Below, one piece after another: positions 38,472 through 51,572 of a stretch of 54,472 nucleotides of DNA. The position numbers and the translations under genes were made by a program. The notes under the pieces are model-generated. The model was not told the DNA's origin, did no database searches, and was given only the letters and a program-made list of their open reading frames with translations. The first letter of the stretch is position 1. Every line of letters starts with the position of its first letter. Origin of the DNA: Neelides folsomi (Eukaryota > Arthropoda > Collembola > Neelipleona > Neelidae); the NCBI GenBank assembly GCA_034687125.1, contig JAQGBZ010000400.1, positions 1 through 54,472 of the forward strand. The letters are read 5' to 3'.

Positions 38472-41400
38472 TTAAACCATTGTGGGTACCTGCACAGAGT
38501 CAAGAGACGAAGTCTCATCACAACTGGAGCAGTACCAAGAATAACCACGACGCTTCGGTGTGTATTTCAATGGAGGAACCAAACATTGGAAATGAAATTC
38601 CAACTCGCATTTGTCACATCTATAAAGGGAAATTTAACCCATAAATTACAAATTCAAAAGTTACATTCATTATTACCTTAAATACCTTAAATATTACATT
38701 ACACCCAATCCAATTAATTACCCAACAAATCAATTAAGTTTGCTAACGGTAGTTTGTTAACTGTAATCGACAACACAATTAATTTAACTATTTTAAAGAC
38801 TAATATAGTAAACGACTAATTTTAGTATTTAACTAATTATAATTACATTAATTTTAAGGACATGTTTCTTACTTGACCAAATTCCTTTGGTTGTCTTCTT
38901 TATCGCAAGTTCCACATTTCCCATTTGTGTTCCCCAATGGCGAAAGCATTGAAAGAAGCGAAGGCGAAACGCGTCCATTATTCCCATTCGGAGTTCCAGT
39001 AGAAATGGGCAAAAGTTCTTCGGTTTTCTTCTTTCCTTTCTTCGACTCAGAACTTGGACTTTTCCAAGGTTCTTGATAAACATTACAAACGTCGACCAAC
39101 TACAAATAAAAATTATTTAATTAATGAGCTATTCATAAAGCTTCACACAAACTTATATAGAAACTATAACTTTTATTAAAATATTTAAAACTTTACTATA
39201 AAAATATTTTATAATTATTTAAAATGGCTTTTAATACTCAATTTCAATTTTTACCAATTCAGTGGTTTTATTTTCAATTTGCTCTTTCGCTTTCCCAGAT
39301 CTTTTCCTTTTCTTCGGTGGCGGTGGAAGTATTTCACTTTCAGGGATTTGAGAAGAAATGACCATCGGGCTGGTTTTAGATCCCTTTGGCTTTCTGGTTT
39401 TCGGAGTGGGAGAATTCGATTTCCGCTTTCGGGTTTTCTTCGGCGGGGTTTGTGTTGAAGTCAAGCCGTTGGGTGTGGAAGTTTCAGTCAAATTGGGAGA
39501 ATTCAAAAGATCCATCGACAGGATTTCAGAATTCTTTGAAGTTTGCGGAGCTTTGGGGGATTTTTTGGCACGTTTCTTTTGAATTTTCTTTTGCGGGGTT
39601 GGCGGAGTTCCTGAACTTCGTCCGTTCATTTTACTAGGCGAATTTTCTGTGAAATTTTCTGGGGAAATGTTTTCAATTTTGATCTTCACCTGGAATAATT
39701 AAAATTATAATTAATTAACAAAATATTAAAAGTAATGTTCATATTGGCGGAATAACTAATAACGCATCTAATTAATAAACCCCAAACATTTAATAATAAC
39801 ACAATTATTAGTTTATTTATTCGAGTTTAAGTTTGTTTTTACCGGTGAAGGAATCGGCGAAGGTGGCGGAGAGAAATCAAACATTCCCGAAACAGAAGCA
39901 ATAGTTTTTGACTCTGGCGACATGCTTTCCATTTTCATTCCATCTATAGATCGATATTTCCCCGGTTTCCTCAAATTCGTTCGACCTCTTAAAGTTCGTG
40001 GAGCTTCGATGTCAACTTTAACTTCTTCGTCTGGGGAAGTTTCGGCATCTCCACAATTGGAACACATCCTTGAATAAAACAATTCATTTTAAAATTTTTA
40101 ATCATATTTAATAATTTAAACAACATTAAACAACAACAAACAACATTAGATTTACTAAGTAAAAACAAAGATATTAGTAAATATAAATAAAATATACATA
40201 AATATAAATATGTATATAAATATAGTAATCATTATTAATGATAATTAAAACGGAAAAATCTATTTAATTGTTTTGTTTTTAATTAAAATTAAACAATAAA
40301 TAATAAAAACTGACCATCCACATGAACGGCTGACTCTTGGCATTCTTGTCAACGGAGGATCCAAACAATGAAGATGATAATGTTTCTCACAATTGTCACA
40401 ATAAGTTATCATATGTTGTTTGTCACTTTTACAACAAACATCACATTTGGCAATTGCAACTCGACCTATTAAAAATACATTCAAATTATTATTTAATTGT
40501 TAAATAATTAACATTTTTATTGAACTAAATTTATAGCTCGTTAAGATTGATCCGATTATAAAAATAATCTTTAATTATATTTTATCCTATTAAAAATATT
40601 TACCTGTATTAATCCTTGTTGTTTGAATGTGTTTTCTCTTCTTACTCAAAATCCCCGAATTCTCCAAAGAAAATTTCTTTTCCACTTTGATGACCGGCGA
40701 AGTCGGGAAATTATTTGAATTGCTTCTTCGTGGTGATTTCACTTTCGACGGAGATTTGGTCAAAGCATTCGGCCCAAACATTTTCAAAATCCCTTTTAAT
40801 TCCTCAATGTCTTTTTCTATTTGCCGATTTGCTGTTTCAATATCAATCGAAGTTAAAACATTCCCATCGTATAAATTCTTCAATTCGCTTGCTTTTTCCA
40901 CCAAGCTCGAATTAGCCTTATCGATATTACTCAACTGATCTGCAAAATTGGAAATTCTCCTTTCGCGATCTCCGTAATATGCCACAAAAGTGACAGATAA
41001 AGAAACCGGCACATTCCATTTTTTCTTCACATTTGTCACAATTTGCTCATTTCGCTCTTCAAGTTCTTCAGCCTTTCGGTCCAAACCCAAAGCTTCGAGT
41101 TTTTCCAACATAAGGGCTGAAGGCCCAGGGGCCGTGTGGAGAAATCGACATCGGGATCTTTTCAATTGTTCGATTGTTTGAATCGGCTGACTTACAGCAG
41201 TTGTTACTGATGAACCGGCTGACGTTGGTTTTGAATCGTTGAGGAGAGAAATTGGTGGGAGGGGCGGTTGGGTGACGGACATTTGCAAAAGTGCTTTGGA
41301 TTCAACTCGGGCTCGGATTTTTATTAACTTCTTTTGGATCCGGTTTTGGGCTTTTTTCTCCTCTTCGGTTTTAATTCCCGTTTTTTTCTTTTCGGCTTTT

Positions 41401-44400
41401 AGACGAAGTTGTTCTTGGAGAACTAAATAATTCCTGGCACGTCGTCTGAGAAAAATAATTAATTTTAAATAATTAAATATTTAAAGTAATTAATTAGTTA
41501 GAATCATGATGAATGGTTGCTTAATTTACTTTGCATCTTCTTTCCGTGTGTGATGTTTACAAGAAGCGTAATAAGGATCAGCAACTGCTTGGGTTTCATG
41601 AGCTTCATGAGGAGTTGGATCTGACAATAAACCCGATTTCTGTGCACTGGAATTATAAAAAATTAAAATTAATTAAATATTGACCAAGTCAATTAACTTA
41701 AGGTAAAACGTTAATTAAAATAAGTACACATTAGATAAGTACACATTAGAACATCCACAGAAAACTGATAAAACGCTAAAAGTTCAATGAATATTAAAAT
41801 AATTTTAAAAAGTACCAAGTGGCGTGTTGGAAAGTTTTGCAGAATCCCGCATCACAACGAATGCAAACTCCGGTCCGAGCTTCGCGTTCATCTTCACAGA
41901 TATTGCAAACTTGTGACCCCCATTTTGTGGCTTTGACTTCTTTGAGCTGCGGAGTTCCGTCAATGTCAATTTGAACCCCAGGGGTGTAGAGAGCACAAAC
42001 CACGTGGATCCAACGACCATGGACAGTCTCTTTGAAAAGACCGCCTGTGGAATTAAAAACAAGTTTAATTAAAACTTTAATTAAAACTTTAATTAATTAA
42101 CTTTATACATACCAACATTACATTACAACATGGAATTACTAAATCTACAAGTTTTAACTTTTAACTCAATTTAAGCTTTGTTTATCAAATGAATAATCGA
42201 CGCATAACAAAATAACAATTATTATATTTAAAAATTTAATGGAGTCGAAGGATCTAATAAAATTTGATATGAAATGTTTATATAATAATTTTTAAGGAAA
42301 ATAAAAATGACTTTTTATAAATTTAAAGAATTTTAAACATTTTTCATTATTAATATTTGATATTTAGAAACTGACCTTTGACTGGACAAAGTTCACAGAA
42401 AAGTTGTGGAGCTTCGTATTTGCATGGATCACAAAACCAAGGTTCGGTTGAGCAAGAAGAACCGCTCCCGCTTGACACAGACGCTGCATCGCTAACTCCA
42501 TAGCATGCTGGAAATAAATAATTAAATTAACTATTAATACACATTTACTAAATAATGAAAATAAAGTTAATTGTAATTATATTGTTAATTATATTTAAAT
42601 ACCTTCATGGACAGAAACTCCACAAGAATCACATTCGACAATTTCATTATTTAACTCATCTGCATGTTCGCCTAAACACGCTGAGCAAATTTTCTTTGCC
42701 AAAATGAGATCAACCCCAAGGCGAGATTCGGCCATGTGGAAGGAAACGCCGTTGATCAAATCCGCGATCGAATCCCCGTCCTTTTTCTTCTTTTTCTTCG
42801 ATTTCTTAAAAACCTCAGGCGGTTTTTTCCCTTTCCCGCCATTCGGAGCTCTTTTCCGCCTCGCGGCATCGGTTTTACGTTTTTTGGAAGTTGCGGGTTT
42901 TTTGGTGTCGTCTCCACCCGGGGGTTTTTTCGGTTTCCGCTTTTTCTTCCTTTTGGGTTTAATCGGGGAGGATTCGTTCAATTTGTCAAGGGCTTCTTTG
43001 AGGGTTGATTTCTTTACAGGAGTTTGACTGTCTGAATCTGAAATTGAACAATTATATTAATATTTTTAAAATTAAGTTAAAATGTTAACTAATTGCATTT
43101 GACTTAACAATAATTTACAAAAAGGATCCTAGCTAAAACCAAACTATAGTCATTAATAGTTAAAATGCGTTTATAATTAATATTTAAATATTTATTCGAC
43201 TTCAAATTTAAAAAGTATCAATTTTATTTACCAGAAGAATCTTCCAATTCCTCCTCTGAAGAATTATCCGAAGATGAATCTCTCTCGGAAAGAGTGTCCC
43301 CGTCTTCGTCATATCTTGGAGATTTCTCAACGTCGCTGATTTCGCTGTCTGAATCGTAATTATCCTTTTTCTTCTGATGATCCAAATTGAAATCGGAGTC
43401 GTCGGAGTCGTCGCCCAAAAGATCTTCTTCGATCCTTTTTGGTCGAATTTTCCTTTTTCCACTCTTTTCACGCTCGACTAGAAAAAACAATAATTGTTAA
43501 ATTCATCCTCATTCATTTGCATCATTAATAATAATCTTCCATTAAAAAGCTAATTATGCTAATCTACAAATCAACTTTAATTCATTTAACTATATTCATA
43601 TATATTAATTACATCATTCAAAATGACATAAGAAACTATTCCAACTTGTTTAGAAATAAAAAGAAAAAATTTAATTCTTAGAACAAAGTTCAATCAAATT
43701 ATTTTTTAATTGTTAAAAAATAAATTTAAGCTTTTATTTCATATTAGATTTCAAACGCATCCCTTACTTATTGAGTCAATTGATTATCTTTGAATCTTAA
43801 TTTTAATCATATAAACATTGTAAAACCAATCATAAGCATAATGAACTCAATTCTATTTAATTCACTTCAGACGTCTTCAGACATAATATATGACAAGACA
43901 AGTAATGAAATTGTATGTCTAATTTTTCATGTTAGTTCTTATTTTATTATTGAGACAAAGTTGACTTGAGTTAAACATAAATTACATATGTGTGAATGAA
44001 AAGAGTCAAATTACAAAGAAGGTAAAAAAGAAGGGAACGAAGAAAAATAATATACATAATGTTGATAAAAGGTTAATGACTCTAATTGGACCAAACTTCG
44101 TTTGTCGACTCAATCAGACAAAACAATGAAACTCCCCTTAAACTTACAAAACCAACCAAAGGCATTTCTAACCAAAGGCATTATAAATTGACACCCAATA
44201 TATGAACAGTTTAATTAAATTCTTAATTAGTCCCCAATTCATTTCATCTGTGGTCTTTGTCGAGCAAGTTGTAGGTGTAAGATGTCGAGTTAATGAAATC
44301 ACGAGGTGAATGATGTAATCAATCCTATTATCATAAATCTGGCTCATAACTCCAAAACACCAAAAGATCTCTCACCAAATCCCATTGAATAAATTCCCTT

Positions 44401-44980
44401 CCTCCCTTATAAAATTCCAATATTCATTCTAAGAATTCTAACCATCTTCTTATCAATTAATCATCTTCATTATAGCCCTTATTAATTGACAATTCTTAAA
44501 TTTCCATTAAGCTGATAATTCATAATAAATTAATAAACTGATAATGCCAAAGATCATAAAATTAGTCATCAGGTAATTAGCAATTGTTCCATTACCAGAA
44601 ACGGGAGTGAATTAAAATGAAGAATTAATCCAATTATCATAAAAATTCAATCTTGTTCATTATAAGATAACTCTTTATCTTTATCTCAAGTTGAGATTCT
44701 CTCTTTTATGCTAATACGGTTATGGTCAATTAAACAGTTAATCAATTGTTAAATAATCGTTAACTAACGATTAGCTAATGGTTAGTTAATCTTGGGATTG
44801 GTTCATTAATATTAATAATGATTTGAATTTAATTGGAAGCTTTAAAGGTAACGATTGAGTTATATATGAAATTATATGAAAGAAGGAGAAAAGCAAAAGA
44901 TGTTTCTCACTCATTGTCCGAAGGATGAAGTCGATGCCGACGTTTTCCTCCGCCGGGGATTCCCCCGTCCTTCGCGACAT
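38472..44980 (-). CDS. PHF14: PHD finger protein 14, 12 exons
   Basis: Nuclear chromatin reader with several PHD zinc fingers. Exons in transcript order: 44980-44911, 43477-43232, 43037-42603, 42507-42376, 42044-41816, 41646-41530, 41445-40604, 40465-40315, 40068-39843, 39689-39255, 39099-38873, 38619-38472. Phases agree; about 1085 residues. Regions: acidic DDSDDSDF segment (about 45-55); Lys-rich basic stretch (130-200); PHD1 (CSACLGEH to STEPWFCDPC, 222-285); extended PHD2 (CELCPVKGG, VCALYTPGVQIDIDG, CNICEDEREARTGVCIRCD, to KHH, 287-402); Lys/Glu-rich predicted coiled regions; PHD3 (CDVCCKSDKQH to CSNC, 698-745); Ser/Pro/Lys-rich linker; PHD4 (CGTCDKEDNQRNLVKCDKC to CSSCD, 1024-1068). Finger order and spacing match vertebrate PHF14. 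The end is uncertain: read-through gives VPTMV and a stop at 38472; splicing at 38490 to 38087 would give ENEL and a stop at 38073. Confidence 0.94.
43478..44910. other. PHF14 first intron (1.43 kb)
   Basis: Largest PHF14 intron. AT-rich, with no exon, transposon or RNA gene recognised. Joining its ends (CAATGA|GTGAGA and TTTTTTCTAG) restores the frame between the short N-terminal exon and the acidic exon. Confidence 0.6.
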
Positions 44981-45685
44981 CTCCACCCGCACTGGTTCCA
45001 CACAAGTTCAGTCACTCCAAGTTGACATGACCTTTGGCCAAGACTCGATTTGGTATTTTAACAGAGAGGAAAAAAGATGTGAATGCTCCGCTGGACGAAC
45101 GACGAGTGAGAGGCCGAGGGCGACCCACGACCTTCATATAGTCCAATAATAAATCAATGTCTCAACTTACCCCACAATTTCACCCTATTCCTATTTCCTC
45201 TCCTATTCCGATTTCGATTTCCAAATTATTTTAGCTGTGTAAAATTCCTATATATATTTCCCATATATTTCCTATATTCTTTTGTTACACTTTTGAATGG
45301 TGTATAGTGTATAGCTAAAATATATCAGGTTGTATTGTATAGTGAACTTTGGGGAAGGGGAGATATAGACATATGGGATAGAAAGTTGTGGTTTATACAG
45401 TTTATGATTTTTATATAATCTCAAAGGTCATGTGTGAAAGAATCATTGAATATCTTGTCTATGTGTAAAGTAAATGTATCAATTGGGAATAGAGTGAAAA
45501 TGTGTTTATAATTTGTTATTGTAGGTGCCGCTTGAGGAATATTGAGAAGACTTACAATTTGTCGGGAATTGTCGGAAAAGGAAAACCCGGGTAGTTTGTT
45601 CTTATTATTTTATACCGACTGAATTTAATATTTAAAGTGATTTTATTATTTGGGGAGACTTGTTTTAATAGTTTGATTCTGGTGA
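44981..45685. promoter_or_regulatory. divergent promoter region of PHF14 and GATC
   Basis: The two start codons (PHF14 44980 minus, GATC 45686 plus) are 705 bases apart and point away from each other. The PHF14-proximal part (about 44930-45140) is clearly GC-richer than its surroundings (GAGAGGCCGAGGGCGACCCAC near 45101). That fits a broad housekeeping promoter; no TATA box is evident. Shared control is inference. Confidence 0.5.
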
Positions 45686-46363
45686 ATGATGTTTAAAAGT
45701 GTCAGTAAAGTGAGTTTCACAGTTTTACGATTAGGAGTTTTAAGGAAATATTCAGGGGCTCAAAGATCAACGGAGAAAGAATTAAGATTTAATGAAAGTG
45801 TTAATGAAGTTAGGGAAGAAAATGTGGAGCTGAATGAGGATTTAATTAATCATTTGGAGAGAACCAGTTTGGTGGATTTTGGGAGTAAAGAAGCTCTCAG
45901 CCGGCTGACAGAAGCGATCAAATTCGCTGAGATTTTACAAGAAGTTGACACGACCGGGATTGAACCGATGGTTTCTGTTTTAGAACACATGTAAGTTTAT
46001 AATTAAGTATAACTGACAATTAAGTATAACTAACAATTAATTGTAATTAACAATTAAAATTTAATGAATGTCTGAATGTCATCGAATCAATACATTTTGT
46101 GTTTTTGTAGTTAGTGTCTTCAGAATGTTGAATATTATTTTGTTTGTAATCTTTTGTGATTTTATTTAATTGTGATTTAAGTTTAATTTAACTTAATTGT
46201 GATTTTATTTAATTGTAGGGATTTGCCACTCCGAGAAGACAAACCCAAAGAAATGAACAAAGATAAAATTCTTTCAAATGCGAGTTTAATCGAAGAGGAT
46301 TTTTTCGTCGCTCCGCCCGGTAACATCCCGATGTCTCCTTATGAGAATAAAACACACGATTGA
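45686..46363 (+). CDS. GATC: mitochondrial Glu-tRNA(Gln) amidotransferase subunit C, 2 exons
   Basis: Small subunit of the GatCAB complex, which converts Glu-tRNA(Gln) to Gln-tRNA(Gln) in mitochondria. Exon 1 45686-45990 ends AACACAT|GTAAGT; exon 2 46219-46363 begins after TTGTAG. Phase agrees; 149 residues. The basic, Arg/Lys-bearing first 25 residues look like a mitochondrial presequence. The GatC core follows: [22 protein letters not shown], then [23 protein letters not shown] and LREDKP, the segments that wrap around subunit A. It ends with [14 protein letters not shown], conserved in animal GATC. Two adjacent ATGs (45686, 45689) could each start it. A likely AATAAA lies at 46487. Confidence 0.95.
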
Positions 46364-47586
46364 AATCATTGCCAATTTTATTCATCTTTTTTCAACTTTT
46401 ATTTTTCCTTGTTAAAAAATGAGAATACTTTAGTCATGTTCAATCTTAAAATCCTACACAAACTCAATTAAACTTAAACATTGATTAATAAATAAATGAA
46501 GTTTATATTCAATTTGATTGACACATCCACGCCCATAAAACTGAAATTGAGCACACAAACCTTCACATTTATTTATAATATTTAACTACAATTTCACAAT
46601 GATAGTTTCATGTTTAAAGTTAATAGTTTAACTATCTGAATATTTAACTAATAGTTGTATCTGGAATGAAGGAGACAATAAATTAAATGGGAAGGAAATT
46701 ATCATTAAACTATACTTAAATATATTAACTATACTTAATTCATATAAACTTAATTTTAAATTGTGATTTACTTAAATCCCTTTTAATGAACATTTCACCT
46801 ACTTCATAAAATGACTCTTTCAGTTGAATTGTCATTAAGGTTATTTTACAATTCTGTAAAATCGGCGACTTGAATTCTTTACAACTCGGTTAACTATTAT
46901 ATTATCATTAGCAGCTTAATTAACAATTTATAGTTTAATTATTAGTATAAATTATTCGTACAAATTGACTTGCACACTTGGAATACAAAATTACAATAAT
47001 TAGCAGATGCAACTGAATTTACTCACAGCCTCATTCATTTTTACATTATTATATAAATTGACATTAATTAGCAAATTGACAATTAGCTTTTGCTCTCGAA
47101 TAATTCAAAAATTAAACACAATTTCGAATTTGAGTGTTGAAGGGCCAAAGGTCAAATGTCGAATTTTGAAATTTTAGATTTAGAAATCGAAGAATTAAAG
47201 CAAAACTTAAATCGCATGTTTTAATCGAAATACAATTTATCATAAATAAAATTCTCCTATCTGGTTAGTTAATTAATTAAATGGTCATTAAAATATAATT
47301 ATTAACTTTTTTCATTCGGCCCTTCACAAACTTCATTTTAAACCAATTGTCAATTTCTATCCCTTAAGAGAAATATTTAATAAATGTTTTATAAAAGTTG
47401 AATTTGACATAAATGATGTTGTAAGTATCAAATAAGTTGATTTTGTATTTGGTAATTTTTAAACAAACTGTTAATTAAAGGTGTAAGGGTTGTTCTTCAC
47501 CCCACTGCGGACAATCGGGAGAGAAAAAAGATTAATTATAAGATAATTTAAATAATTAAAATATTTAAGATTAAATTGACGAGAAA
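46364..47586. other. intergenic between converging GATC and TMED genes
   Basis: Holds the 3' ends of both genes. An AATAAA at 46487-46492 is a plausible GATC polyadenylation signal. Otherwise AT-rich with no exon, repeat family or RNA gene recognised. Confidence 0.55.
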
Positions 47587-48849
47587 TTACTTAGCGAAGA
47601 GCGGATTCCTCATTTCTGAATAAGGTTTCTTCTCAGAGAAGAAATTCCTCAAGATCATCACTTGACCGATGGCGATGATCAGAACGGCAATTGTTTCAAA
47701 CACCGACCAAAGCATCACTCTGAAATTAAATAAAACAATTGTTAAATAAAATTAAATTACAAAAACTTAAAAATCGATTATTTAATTTTTAAATCTATAA
47801 ATTATAAATTTAATTGGATTAAAACCAAAAGTTAACGCAGAGTTCTATGATAAACATTATTTATATAATTACAGTTAAATTAAACAATTAACCTTTCGTT
47901 GAGATCTTCAGCTCTTTTCCTCCCTTGGGCTTCTCGTAATCTGTGATGAGTTTGGTAATCAATGACGCTATTCAGGTTTTCATGGATGGATTGGGCCGAA
48001 GACTCGAGCTATTTAAATAAATTACAATTAAATAAATTACAGTTAATCTCAATCAACCAAAACTTTTGAGTTTAGTAATGTTAATTGATTTTAATTATTA
48101 ATAGCAATTTTAATTATTAGTAGCAATTAGTTAAAGTACTTGAGTCATGGCAGTTATGTGTTCTCCAACTCCCGGCAGCGGCGATTCTTCTCCCACTTGA
48201 AGATCCATATAAATCAACTTGTGAGAAAATGTTGAGAATTCATTTGAAAAGCAAATCGTGTAAACTCCTGAGACGTCCGGGACCCAAACGAAAGTGTCGT
48301 ATTGTTTTTTAACTTCAGAGTAAATCTTTTGCTTATTCGGAGCTTCGATCAAAACATCCACGTCGTAATGACCGCCAGTGACAACCTGAAATTAGGGAAT
48401 TACAATTAATTAAAACGATTAACTAAGTTAAATAGTGTTTAGTAAACATTGTTAATAAGTTAAACATATTTATAGTTTATGGTAGAACAACGCTTCTGAT
48501 TAAATTTATGCTAACAAGTTTTAATAAAATATAATAAAAATATAATATTCGGTGAAATATTTGAAAGAATTTAAAATATTTAAAAATTTCTGAAAGAATT
48601 TAAAAATTTGAAAAAATATAAATATATAATTAAATTAATTGCGTTTAATAATTTTACCTGGAATTCGAAAGTGGTCTGAGTTCCCTTTTCGATATTTTCA
48701 TGAAAACATTCTTTGGCATTGTCAGGAAGCTCAAAGGTCAACTCGACGGAGGAGACAGGTGAGGAAATTAAGAAAAGGTTCAAAAGACTCAAATGGAAAA
48801 TGATGGCACTCAAAGACCGGCCCAAATCCCCTCGCCACATTTTATCCAT
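47587..48849 (-). CDS. TMED7: p24 family cargo receptor, TMED3/TMED7 type, 4 exons
   Basis: Type I membrane protein cycling between ER and Golgi, acting as a cargo receptor in COPI and COPII vesicles. Exons in transcript order: 48849-48658, 48385-48140, 48008-47893, 47719-47587. Phases agree; 228 residues. A signal peptide ends near SSPVSS, followed by [17 protein letters not shown], the start of the GOLD domain with its first cysteine. [11 protein letters not shown] and [15 protein letters not shown] (second cysteine) complete [31 protein letters not shown] is the p24 coiled-coil signature. One membrane helix ([16 protein letters not shown]) precedes the cytosolic tail [20 protein letters not shown], whose FF pair is the usual COPII-binding motif. 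The first Met could be 48849 or 48840. Gamma-subfamily placement (TMED3/7) rests on the ELPDNAK and GGHYDVD blocks. Confidence 0.93.
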
Positions 48850-49807
48850 TTTTGATTATAATCGATGTTCGCTGACTCCCCAAACTCTTTTAAACCAACT
48901 GGAACCAAAATGGCTCTCCTTTAAATTTAGTCCTAACTGACTTGAACTCTAATTAAAACCCTATTTAGATAAATTTAATCTACGAACAGACGGATTGAAC
49001 AATTGGGGTTGGAACTCGGGCGAGTTCGCTCGTAAGATTAAACTGCGGGGGTTGGAAGTAGCTTAAAAATAATAGAAGGATATCGAGGCTAGGTCAAAGG
49101 GTAATTTAAATGGCAATCGGGGCTTTAATTGCCATTAACTTGAGGTCGAAGGTGAGAGGTTAATTTGGGCTGTGGAGGAATAAGGTGACGTGTCGGATTT
49201 CTTGGCCCGCATTTGTTCCATTCGAAAAAAGTAATTGGGGAGAGAAATTTCAGATGGCGATTTGGAAGGAAATTCGCCAACTCGGGACCACAAACACATA
49301 TCAGTTGGCGCAATCACTAGTTTCTAGCAAATGAAAAAGCACGCCAACTCTTATTACAACATTACAACTCCTATTCCTATCAAATTACATTGCAAATCTC
49401 ATCTCATTAAACCACTTTAACTTTTAACCTCATTTAATTAGCAAATAGTTTATATGTAAATTTGAAATATTTTTTGGATATTTAATTGAGGTAAGGGTAT
49501 TTGTCAAAGAAAGATTGCGTACTTTTAGCTTAAATACTTAAAGATGAAGAAAATAAAGGATAATTGTAAACGGTGTCTTTATTTAACGTGTTTATAAAGG
49601 AGTTTTAATCCAAGTTTTGATTTTCAGGTTATTTTATTATTAAAAGAATGAAAACGTTATTTATTGACATTATCGATTATTTAATTATGAATTTACGATA
49701 AATGAGAATATAATATAAGTTTATATTATTTGTAAATCTGGGTATTTTGAATTGCATTGAGAACTTAATTAGTATAAGATTAATCATTTAATGTTAATGT
49801 TAATTAG
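48850..49807. other. intergenic between CREG and TMED (both minus strand)
   Basis: Contains the TMED promoter (right of 48849) and the CREG 3' end. The part at about 48960-49320 is less AT-rich. Open frames there (49125-49317 minus, both phases) have no recognised domain. No repeat or RNA gene seen. Confidence 0.5.
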
Positions 49808-51572
49808 TTAATTAGCATTAAAATATTTGTCTGTTGGGACTGTGAGAGCTCCGCCGAAGTAATCGAGCAAAAGAATGTTGGAGATTTCCAACTTCCCAAA
49901 AAACCAACCGTGGTCTTTCGGCCAACCTTTCATTTCTGGATCTGAACAAAATATTTAAAAATAATCATATTATCAAAATAATGTTAAAATAGTTTAAAAG
50001 GACAAACGTATTTTCGGTACTTATGTATTTACGGATTTATTAAGAACATAAAATGCTTTTATGTACTTTATATTAATTATGCAATTAATATAAAGGTAAT
50101 ATACTGTTTTAATGAAAATGAGAAGAAAAACTTACGTTTAGAAAAAACGGCCATTTTGGCAAAATCTTCTTCATCTTTGGCAACCTTCAATAGCAGAAGC
50201 AGAAATAGTAAAGTTATAGTTAATTAAACGTTTATTGAACCACATTCCCAATTAACTCATTTACAATTACAATTAAATAAAGTTCGAAAAGAGCAATAAA
50301 GATTCTCATTTAGGATCATGGTTTAAATGAAGCTTAATTACTTTAATAGAAGTATTCAAATTACCTTCATCAAATTGCCTGACAAAATGACTCTCGCACA
50401 TCTTGGATCTTCCGGGTCATAATTCCTAAGTCTACAATAATTCCCTTGGGCCAAACTCATGGACAATGAAACTTTGGAGTTTTTCTACAAAATCAAAATT
50501 GCTAAATTAACTCAATTAAATCAACTCTTAGCTTTTATTATCCAAAATGGGCCAAAATGATAATGGCTCGTTTTGACTCTCAATGCCAATTGAGTTAGAA
50601 TTCAAATTTTCTTCTTATTGGAAGGACGTTAATGTCATTAAGAGTAAACGACCTTTGGTTCATAAACATTCACAAGGCGTAATGTCAATAAAAATTGCAT
50701 AATAAACAGAGTTAACAGACATTGCAAGCTACGTGCTATTAAAAGCAGATTAACTGAGGAAGTTCAACATCGATAATGATAAAGATAACGATAGTTAATA
50801 AATGATAATTAAAGTTGATTGTTTTACCTTCATGTCAATGACTGACATGTCAAGAGGAGTCAAATAGAAAAACGGAACTCCCGTCGAACCTCCCAAAGGA
50901 CCATCAGAAACGGAAATAATATTTGAAAATGGAAATCCAACAATCGGCTCGCGACTGCTAATTGTGGCAAGGGAAGTCCAATCTAATAATCAAAATCATC
51001 TTTAATTATAATATTTAACCATTGATCATTTGGCGTAGCCCCGTATTCAAACTGATATAATTAAATTTTTATTAAAATTATAATTAAAATTAAATACAAA
51101 GACCGTCGATTTCACAAATATATAAAATTAATTATATAGAAATATTTGATTTAAAATTAAAAAGTCAAATTTAATTTAATTAATTAATTAATTAATAAAT
51201 ATTGACTAAAACATTAATCAGTTCGGAAAAGAAAAGTTAACACTTTTAAATCTCACTTGAGTTTTTAACGATGAATCTCGCCATTTGTGCCGTTTGTTCA
51301 TGAGGTGGCGGATCCGCCAAATAGGAATTCACATTGTTGGGAGAAAATCTCTCAAATTCCTCGTCTTCATTTTGATACTTTTGAGTTTCGTATTCTGCTG
51401 GTTGATAAAACTCGTCGTTTTTCTTCCCCCTTCCGTTGGATTGAAAAAGGAGACCCGAATTTGAATGATTTATCACAATGATACCCGAACCGGGTTTTGG
51501 CGGAATTACCCGCGAAGGCCTCATGGACCAGCAAAAATGTATAGACAAAAGAACCAAGAAAAGATTCTTCAT
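49808..51572 (-). CDS. CREG1: CREG family secreted/lysosomal glycoprotein, 5 exons
   Basis: Homologue of cellular repressor of E1A-stimulated genes, a secreted or endolysosomal glycoprotein with an FMN-binding-like split barrel that in known members binds no flavin. Exons in transcript order: 51572-51257, 50982-50828, 50484-50365, 50184-50136, 49941-49808. Phases agree; 257 residues. A signal peptide (KNLFLVLLSIHFCWS) is followed by an acidic, poorly conserved segment of about 70 residues. The CREG domain then contains MARFIVKNS, ISVSDGPLGGSTGVPFFYLTP, SMSLAQGNYC, DPEDPRCARVILSGNL, HPEMKGWPKDHGWFFGKLEI and LDYFGGALTVP, all matching conserved CREG blocks and its two cysteines. It could equally be called CREG2-like, since the linker is longer than in human CREG1. 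The start was chosen at the first ATG giving a signal peptide. Confidence 0.94.

Noticed and set aside
38421..38681. Two overlapping plus-strand open frames
   Set aside because: Antisense to the PHF14 exon carrying the fourth PHD finger.
42704..43027. Long Phe-rich plus-strand frames
   Set aside because: Antisense of the Lys-rich PHF14 exon 3; the Phe runs are complements of Lys codons.
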